NCBI RefSeq assembly: GCF_003415675.1
Contig: NZ_QFZK01000004.1
Span: forward strand, 62,001 to 126,000
Direction of reading: 5' to 3'
Source of the DNA: Rhodoferax lacus
Lineage (GTDB): Bacteria; Pseudomonadota; Gammaproteobacteria; Burkholderiales; Burkholderiaceae_C
Length of the DNA stretch: 64,000 nt
Part shown: positions 58,398 to 64,000 of the stretch, piece by piece
Layout of the letters: every line of letters begins with the position of its first letter
How positions within the stretch are numbered: position 1 is the stretch's first letter
Notes under the pieces: model-generated
What the model was told of the DNA's origin: nothing
Seen by the model: only the letters and a program-made list of their open reading frames with translations
Database searches by the model: none
Position numbers and translations under genes: made by a program

Positions 58398-60566
58398 TCA
58401 AGAGGTTTGCCATTCCAGCGAGAAGACCAGGGCCGACTCGGGGTTCATATTGGGCAATGGTAGCCCGATGTGGCGCAGCTCAGCCGCAGAACACGTGACA
58501 CCTTCGCCCCGCAGGGCATCCAGCCAGCCAGATGCCGCATCGCCCCGCGCGCGCTCCTGGCCGGCCTGACCCAGCAAGTGCACATGGCAGTGTGTGGCTT
58601 CGGGCAAACCCTGCAGGCAGGGCAGACGCAAGGGCGCATGGTGCATGTTGGTGGGCGCGGTCTGCGTGAACACACCCAGCAGCGCGCGGCCCGCGCCTTG
58701 GGCCAGCCACCACACGCCGTTGGCGGTGCGGCCCTGGCTGAAGCGCCCGCTGTGCAGCACCGATCGCCAGGCTTTGTAGAGGCCAATCCAGGTAGCCAGC
58801 GTCTGTGCCTCGGCCTCGCTGAATTTGCGCACATCGGCCTCCACCCCCATGTGGCCAAACAGCGCCACCGCGCAGCGCAATTCCAGGCTCTGGCTGCGCC
58901 CGGTGGTGTGGGCCGGGGCCGGGCCCACATGGGCGCCCAGCACCTCCATCGGGAACAGGCGCGTCGCACCGCTCTGGATGGCCACGCGCGAGACCGCGTC
59001 GTTGTTGTCACTGGTCCAGAAGCGCTGGGTGTACTGCAGGATGCCCAGATCCATGCGCCCGCCGCCCGAGGCGCAGCTCTCGATTTCAACTGCCGGGTGC
59101 TGCGCGCGCAGGCGTTGCAGCAGCGCATACAGAGCCGGTATTTGTTGTGCATAGGCCATCTGCCCATGGGCGCCTGCGGCCTGCGCCAGGTCGCGGTTCA
59201 TGTCCCATTTCAAATAGCTGATGCGGTTCTCGCGCAGCAGGGTGTCGAGTTTTTCAAACAGGTAGTTGCCCACCTCGGGGCGCGACAGGTCCAGCACCAG
59301 TTGCTGGCGCCCCAATTGCAGCGGCTGCCCGGCCATCTGCAGCGCCCAGTCCGGGTGGGCGCGGAACAAATCGCTGTCGGGGTTGACCATCTCGGGCTCC
59401 ACCCACAGGCCAAACTCCATGCCCAGCCCCAGCACATGGCCGATCAAGGGCCCCAGGCCCTGCGGGTACTTGATCGGGTCGGGCCACCAGTCTCCCAGAC
59501 CACTGTGGTCATCGGGGCGGCCAGGAAACCAGCCGTCGTCCAGCACAAAGCGCTCCACGCCCAGGGCCACGGCACGTTCGGCCAGGGCGCGCAGGGTGGC
59601 GTCATCGTGGTTGAAGTACACCGCCTCCCAGGTGTTGAGGTGCACGGGCCGTGGGCGCATGCGGCCACCATGCCACTGCAGCACCTGCTGGCGCGCAAAG
59701 CGGTGGAAGTTGTGCGACGTGCCGTTCAGCCCCTGGCCCGACCAGCTGATGTGCAGCGCGGGTGTGCTGTGGCTATCCCCCACAGCCAGTTGCTGCTCGC
59801 CCGGCGCCAGCCAGACACCGGCCTGCAACAGGGCCGAGCCGTCGTCACAGCGGTCCAGCGCAAACTGGTGGTTGCCGCTCCAAGCCAGCTGCGCGGCAAT
59901 CACCTCGCCGCTGTGGTCGCCGGTGGTGGGTGCGAGCACAAAGCAGGCAGGAGGTGCCTCATGCGAGCTGCGGCCGTGGCGGTTCTGCAATTGAAAGCCC
60001 GCTGCTGCCAAAGGCGTGCGCTGCCACTGGAACTCAAGCCCCCACTGGCCGGAAAAATGCGCCACCTCGGACAACTCCGCACCCGTGGGCACCGTGCCGC
60101 AGGCCAGCCAATCGAGCTGCAAGGCGTGGCCGCTGTGGTTGTGCAGGGTGGTTTGCAGGCTGAGCACATCGCTGTTGCGCCACAGCGTGAGCACTATGTC
60201 CAAGGCCAGACCGCTGGCGTCCTGCAAGTGCAGCAGCAGGCTTTGCTGTTTGGCGTCTTCACTGCGGCTATAGGAGTGCGCAACCCACTCGTGGACGGCG
60301 CCTGTGCCATTGGCGTGCGCGCGCAGCGCGGGGTTGAGTGAGAGGCCGTTGCCAAAACCGGGAAACACCGGGTTGCCGTCCAGCCGGTCCATGCTGGCAT
60401 TGGCCTGGCGGCGCAGGCTGGCTGCAGTCCACTGGCTGCTGAGCGGCGCCTCGGGCAATAGCGCGCCAAAGTGGCGCCACACCGGCATGCGGCCCGTCTC
60501 CCATTCAATCAGGGCGCAGCAGTGTGTGCCGTCCAGACGCAGCAAGGTGTGGGTGGGGCCATTCAT
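58398..60566 (-). CDS. GH36 alpha-galactosidase
   Basis: A 722-residue enzyme with an N-terminal beta-sandwich and a (beta/alpha)8 catalytic domain. The nucleophile motif YLKWDMNRD, the acid/base region ESCASGGGRMDLG and RFWTSDNND, and the active-site approach FVLDDGWFPGRPDD are all intact. No signal peptide, so it cleaves imported alpha-galactosides (melibiose, raffinose family) in the cytoplasm. The ATG overlaps the permease stop by 4 bp. Confidence 0.93.
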   Translation of the reverse strand: MNGPTHTLLRLDGTHCCALIEWETGRMPVWRHFGALLPEAPLSSQWTAASLRRQANASMDRLDGNPVFPGFGNGLSLNPALRAHANGTGAVHEWVAHSYSRSEDAKQQSLLLHLQDASGLALDIVLTLWRNSDVLSLQTTLHNHSGHALQLDWLACGTVPTGAELSEVAHFSGQWGLEFQWQRTPLAAAGFQLQNRHGRSSHEAPPACFVLAPTTGDHSGEVIAAQLAWSGNHQFALDRCDDGSALLQAGVWLAPGEQQLAVGDSHSTPALHISWSGQGLNGTSHNFHRFARQQVLQWHGGRMRPRPVHLNTWEAVYFNHDDATLRALAERAVALGVERFVLDDGWFPGRPDDHSGLGDWWPDPIKYPQGLGPLIGHVLGLGMEFGLWVEPEMVNPDSDLFRAHPDWALQMAGQPLQLGRQQLVLDLSRPEVGNYLFEKLDTLLRENRISYLKWDMNRDLAQAAGAHGQMAYAQQIPALYALLQRLRAQHPAVEIESCASGGGRMDLGILQYTQRFWTSDNNDAVSRVAIQSGATRLFPMEVLGAHVGPAPAHTTGRSQSLELRCAVALFGHMGVEADVRKFSEAEAQTLATWIGLYKAWRSVLHSGRFSQGRTANGVWWLAQGAGRALLGVFTQTAPTNMHHAPLRLPCLQGLPEATHCHVHLLGQAGQERARGDAASGWLDALRGEGVTCSAAELRHIGLPLPNMNPESALVFSLEWQTS

Positions 60567-61414
60567 CCCTTGGTGGCACCCATGGTCAGGCCTGCAATGA
60601 AGTGTTTTTGCATGGCAAAGAAAATCAGCACCGGCGGCAGGGCGGCCACAATCGAGCCGGCCGAGACCAGGTGCCACTGCGCCACCCACATGCCGTTGAG
60701 CGACTTGAGGCCGCCGGTCACCGGCATGGCGTGGTTGCCCTGGATCAGCACCGTGGCCCAGAAGTAATCGTTCCAGATGAAAGTGAAGATCAGCACCGAG
60801 AGCGCGGCCACGGCCGGGCGCACCAGGGGCAGCACCACCTTGAAGAAAATCTGGATCTCGCTGGCACCCTCCACGCGTGCGGCCTCCACCAATTCGCGCG
60901 GCAGGTCGCGTATGAAGTTGCGCATGAAGAAGGTGCAAAAGCCGGTCTGGAAGGCTATGTGGAACAGCGCCAGGCCGGCAATGCTGTCGTAGAGCCCCAG
61001 CTTGAGGCTCAGGTCACGCACCGGCACCATCAGGATCTGGAAGGGCACAAAGTTGCCGCCCACAAACAGGAAGAACACCACCAGGTTGAGCTTGAAGCGG
61101 TACACGCCCAGTGCAAAACCGGCCATGCAGGCGAGCGTCAGCGCACCGATGACGGTGGGGATGGTGACCAGAAAGCTGTTGAGGATGTAGTGCGCCAGCG
61201 GCGTGTTCTGGAACACGGCACTGTAGTTTTCCAGGATGCGCCACTCGGTGGGCAGGCCCCAGTAGTTGCCGTTGGCCAGGTCGCCTTGGCCGCGCACCGA
61301 GGTAAAGGCCACCGCGATGATGGGCAGCAGCCACACCAGCAGGGCCAGAGGCAGGCCCACGCGGTACAGCCACTGCGTGGGGCGGGAGGTTTGGATGATA
61401 GGGGTGGGGAACAT
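60563..61414 (-). CDS. Sugar ABC transporter permease (MalG/LacG type)
   Basis: A 283-residue, six-helix permease with the EAA loop (ELVEAARVEGASEIQIFFKVVLPLVRP). The start at 61414 has AGGAC upstream. It pairs with the permease encoded just upstream (7-bp gap). Confidence 0.92.
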   Translation of the reverse strand: MFPTPIIQTSRPTQWLYRVGLPLALLVWLLPIIAVAFTSVRGQGDLANGNYWGLPTEWRILENYSAVFQNTPLAHYILNSFLVTIPTVIGALTLACMAGFALGVYRFKLNLVVFFLFVGGNFVPFQILMVPVRDLSLKLGLYDSIAGLALFHIAFQTGFCTFFMRNFIRDLPRELVEAARVEGASEIQIFFKVVLPLVRPAVAALSVLIFTFIWNDYFWATVLIQGNHAMPVTGGLKSLNGMWVAQWHLVSAGSIVAALPPVLIFFAMQKHFIAGLTMGATKG

Positions 61415-61421
61415 GGGGGTC

Positions 61422-62345
61422 CTAGTCGGTTTCCTGCTCTTGCCGGTAGACGCGGTACAGCACAAACACGATGTAGACCAGCATCAGCAAAAACAGCACC
61501 GTGGCAATGGCCGTGCCGTAGCCCATGCGGTAGCCGTATTCGCTCAGGGCCTGCTCGTACATGTAATAGGCCAGCACGCGCGACTGGCCGTAGGGCCCGC
61601 CCTGGGTCATGATGGAAATCATGTCAAAGCTGCGCAGGCTGCCGATGATGGTGACCACCACCGCAATAAACGTGGCCGGGCGCAGCTGCGGCAACACAAT
61701 TTTGAACAGCATGGTCCAGCCCTTTGCGCCCTCCAGGCGCGCGGCCTCGATCAGGTCGGGGCGCAGGTTGTTCAGGCCAGTCAGGTACAGAATCATGCAG
61801 TAGGCGGTTTGCGGGTACAGGCCGGCAATCACAATGCCGTAGGTCACCAGGTGCTCATCCGAGAGCACTGCTATGGGGTCCATGCCCAGCCAGGCCATCA
61901 CATGCAGCAAGAGGCCGTTGGTGGGGTCGTAAAACCAGCTGAACACCAGGCCGATCACCACCTGCGAAATCACAAACGGAAAGAAGAACAGCGATTTGGC
62001 CAGGCGTATGCCAAACACCTCCTGGTTGAGCAGCAGCGCCAGGCCCAATCCCATAGGGATGGCGAGCAAAAAGCCGAAGAACCAGATCACATTGTTTCTG
62101 AGCGCGGTAAAAAAATCCTCGTCGCTCCAAAGCTCCACATAGTTGCCCAGGCCGATGTACTTGGGCGTGCCCAGGCCATCCCAGTCGTACAGGCTGATGG
62201 CCATGGACTCGAAGATGGGTGCGACCACATAGATGCCAAACATCAGCAGCGCGGGCGCCAGAAACAACCATGGCACCAGCGCCATCTGGTGACGCGCCCA
62301 CCAGCCGCTGCGGGCAGGTGTTGTCGATGGGGTGCTGGTGTTCAT
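61422..62345 (-). CDS. Sugar ABC transporter permease (MalF/LacF type)
   Basis: A 307-residue, six-helix permease with the EAA loop (DLIEAARLEGAKGWTMLFKIVLPQLRP). It follows the binding-protein gene by 33 bp. Confidence 0.92.
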   Translation of the reverse strand: MNTSTPSTTPARSGWWARHQMALVPWLFLAPALLMFGIYVVAPIFESMAISLYDWDGLGTPKYIGLGNYVELWSDEDFFTALRNNVIWFFGFLLAIPMGLGLALLLNQEVFGIRLAKSLFFFPFVISQVVIGLVFSWFYDPTNGLLLHVMAWLGMDPIAVLSDEHLVTYGIVIAGLYPQTAYCMILYLTGLNNLRPDLIEAARLEGAKGWTMLFKIVLPQLRPATFIAVVVTIIGSLRSFDMISIMTQGGPYGQSRVLAYYMYEQALSEYGYRMGYGTAIATVLFLLMLVYIVFVLYRVYRQEQETD

Positions 62346-62378
62346 GGTTGTTTCCTTAAGCGAAAGCGCGTTGCAGGC

Positions 62379-63611
62379 TTACTTGTAGACGCGCTGGCGC
62401 ACCTGCTCCAGGCGCTTGAGCATGGCACCACGCTCACCCGGCTTCAGCATGTACTGCTGGAAGCCATCCATGCCGGCCTTGGCCATCTCGGCGGGTGCGT
62501 CGCGGTCATAGAACTGTCCCAGCGCGTAGGCGTTGGAGAGCATGGTGAAGCCGGCCTTGAGGTAAGTGTCCTCAGGCATCTTGGCGTTCTTGTTGACCGG
62601 CAGCTGGCCCAGGATGGTGTTGACCTCGGACTGCACTTCGGGCTTGGCCATATAGGCCAGGAAGCGGCGTGCATCCACCTTGTTCTTGGCCTTGGCCGGG
62701 ATGTGGATGGTGTCGGTGGGAGCGTCCTCTGCCTTGGGCAGGCCCTTGGTGATTTCGGGGAACTGCATAAAGCCCAGTTGTTCTTCCTTCAGGCCGGCTT
62801 CCTTCATGGGGGCCACGGCAAAGTTGCCCATCAGGTACATGGCGGCCTCGCCCTTCACGAACGCGGGCAGGGCTTCCTGCCACTGGTAGGAGGCGTGGTT
62901 GGCCAGGTAGTAGCCAGGCTTGGTGAGCTGGTCCCATTTGTCGAACACGGCTTCCACGCGCTTGTCGGTGTAGGGCACCTTGCCGGCGGTCAGGTCCATG
63001 TGGAACTCATAGCCGTTGACGCGCATGTTCAGGTAGTCAAACCAGCCGCCGGTGGTCCAGGTGGCCTTGGTGCCAATGGCAAAGGGCGTGACCTTGTTGG
63101 CCTTGAGGGTCTCGCAGGCCTTGAGCAGTTCTTCCCAGGTCTTGGGCTCGGCAATTTTCAGCTTGGCAAACACGTCCTTGCGGTAGTACACGCCCCACTG
63201 GTAGTAGGTGTAGGGCAGGCCCCACTTCTTGCCATTCATGGTCATGGAGGCCGCAGCCGACTTGAAAGAGTCGTTCAGGCCTTCCTTGGCCCAGACATCG
63301 GACACATCCTCAAACAGGCCGGCATTGACAAACGGGGCCATGCGGTTGCCCGCGTACCAGGTGGCCAGGTCGGGTGCTTCGGCGGTGAGGAAGTTGCGGA
63401 TGGAGGTCTTGTAGCCTTCGTGGTCAAAGGTGTTGAGCTTGACCTTGACGTCGGGGTTGGCCTTCTCGAAGCCCTTGACCAGGGCTTCAAAAGCGGCCTT
63501 GGGCGCCGGGTCGGAGGCGTCGGTGTTGATCACCAGATCGCCGGCGAAGCCGGCAAAGCTGGCCATCAGGCTGGCGGTGAGCAGCGCGAGTTTGAGGGGT
63601 TTGAATGTCAT
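62379..63611 (-). CDS. Sugar ABC transporter substrate-binding protein
   Basis: A 410-residue family-1 solute-binding protein with a signal peptide (about 1-23, MASFAGFAG). It has the typical hinge segments LATWYAGNRMAPFVNAGLFE and AMYLMGNFAVAPMKEAG. Probable ligands are alpha- and beta-galactosides, judged from the neighbouring hydrolases. AGGAGA ribosome site. No ATPase gene is present in the window. Confidence 0.92.
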   Translation of the reverse strand: MTFKPLKLALLTASLMASFAGFAGDLVINTDASDPAPKAAFEALVKGFEKANPDVKVKLNTFDHEGYKTSIRNFLTAEAPDLATWYAGNRMAPFVNAGLFEDVSDVWAKEGLNDSFKSAAASMTMNGKKWGLPYTYYQWGVYYRKDVFAKLKIAEPKTWEELLKACETLKANKVTPFAIGTKATWTTGGWFDYLNMRVNGYEFHMDLTAGKVPYTDKRVEAVFDKWDQLTKPGYYLANHASYQWQEALPAFVKGEAAMYLMGNFAVAPMKEAGLKEEQLGFMQFPEITKGLPKAEDAPTDTIHIPAKAKNKVDARRFLAYMAKPEVQSEVNTILGQLPVNKNAKMPEDTYLKAGFTMLSNAYALGQFYDRDAPAEMAKAGMDGFQQYMLKPGERGAMLKRLEQVRQRVYK

Positions 63612-63655
63612 GCGGTCTCCTAGTGTTGTTGGTGGGTTCGCGTCTTGCAACGTCT

Positions 63656-64000
63656 TCAGATGGAAGGGCTTAGCTTCCAGATAGCCAGGCCTTGCGGGGC
63701 CAGTTCACGCGCACCCAGCAGGCACTGCGCATGGTTGACAGGTGCGTAGTGCACCGTGGAACTCGAAAAATTCTGGACGAACACATGGTTGCCCAGACGG
63801 CTGGTGCGCAGGTCTTCTGGCAGATCTTGCGTGGCCAGACCGGCGGCCGCTGCGGCGCGGGTGAAAAGCTGCTTCCAGCCCGCCTCATCGGGCCAGCCGG
63901 TGCTGTACCAGCTGCTGCCGTGGCGCAGCACGGCAGGGCGGCCATCGTCAAAGTTGGCTAAGGCTTGTGCGCCCTGGGTCTGTACGTCTTCACGCCAATG
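63656..64000 (-). CDS. GH42-type beta-galactosidase, C-terminal end only
   Basis: The frame runs in from beyond the right edge and ends at 63656. The visible 114 residues contain ANFDDGRPAVLRHGSSWYST and LGNHVFVQNFSSSTVHY, resembling the trimerisation and C-terminal beta domains of GH42 beta-galactosidases. The catalytic barrel lies outside the window. It is transcribed towards the ABC transporter genes (44-bp gap). Confidence 0.75.
   Translation of the reverse strand, partial: HWREDVQTQGAQALANFDDGRPAVLRHGSSWYSTGWPDEAGWKQLFTRAAAAAGLATQDLPEDLRTSRLGNHVFVQNFSSSTVHYAPVNHAQCLLGARELAPQGLAIWKLSPSI

Noticed and set aside
61266..63623. 785-codon plus-strand frame opposite the sugar ABC genes
   Set aside because: Shadow of the two permease and binding-protein genes, His/Gln/Val-rich without recognisable domains.

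Overview
The window is GC-rich, densely packed bacterial chromosome. Its gene complement points to a betaproteobacterium of the Burkholderiales, most likely Comamonadaceae (Rhodoferax/Polaromonas/Acidovorax-like). The pointers are a Tat-type HiPIP, DUF3563 and DUF3309 small proteins, an FAD/Fe-S D-lactate dehydrogenase with LldP and a GntR regulator, YceI, DUF883 proteins, and a GC-rich intergenic repeat of a type I associate with that family. The genus is inference. I saw no tRNA, rRNA, CRISPR array, prophage or intact insertion sequence.

Layout. 1-5463 (minus): a MacAB/TolC-type tripartite efflux operon with every gene overlapping the next, followed by the start of an L,D-transpeptidase-like gene that runs off the left edge. 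5656-15063: a stress and envelope cluster with Dps, a Ca-binding crystallin-fold/glycine-zipper protein, a PAS response regulator, holin-X and DUF883 membrane proteins, BON and glycine-zipper lipoproteins, DUF3309, two Crp/Fnr regulators, a diguanylate cyclase and an OmpA-family protein. A gene-free stretch here (7394-8317) carries four long palindromic repeats. 15084-23789: a giant cyclic beta-1,2-glucan synthase (NdvB/ChvB type). 23895-28662: a variable segment with an orphan PAS protein, a large lipoprotein and a PAS-PAS-GGDEF-hemerythrin protein. It contains a mosaic scar made of second copies of the 3' ends of ndvB and of the cyclase gene.

28774-33735: a DnaJ-like chaperone, a small ATPase, a LysR remnant, a DUF1778/GNAT toxin-antitoxin pair with its palindromic operator, a DMT permease and YceI. 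33683-36735: a thioredoxin-fold/ArsA/ArsA fusion diverging from a DsbA-like protein. 36784-42828: a DUF2306 + lipoprotein operon and an alpha/beta hydrolase. Both are preceded by the same inverted-repeat operator and -10 box at identical spacing, apparently giving leaderless mRNAs. A SOUL protein and a MalT-like LuxR regulator lie between them. 42963-48239: modABC, hydroxypyruvate/2-oxotetronate isomerase, a poly-gamma-glutamate hydrolase-family protein, a VOC protein and two small genes. 48345-54418: lactate utilisation (dld-lldP-usp with divergent lldR and two GntR-type operators). 54460-57515: an extradiol-type dioxygenase, flavin reductase, HiPIP and small proteins. 57512-64000 (minus): a galactoside catabolic operon with beta-galactosidase (partial), ABC binding protein, two permeases, GH36 alpha-galactosidase and an SMP-30 lactonase.

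How the genes fit together: the left third looks like general envelope and osmotic defence (efflux, Dps, osmoregulated glucan, c-di-GMP). The right third is carbon nutrition (lactate, galactosides) plus molybdate uptake. The most unusual observations are the paired leaderless promoters, the palindrome family, the synonymous-only mosaic scar and the thioredoxin-ArsA fusion.
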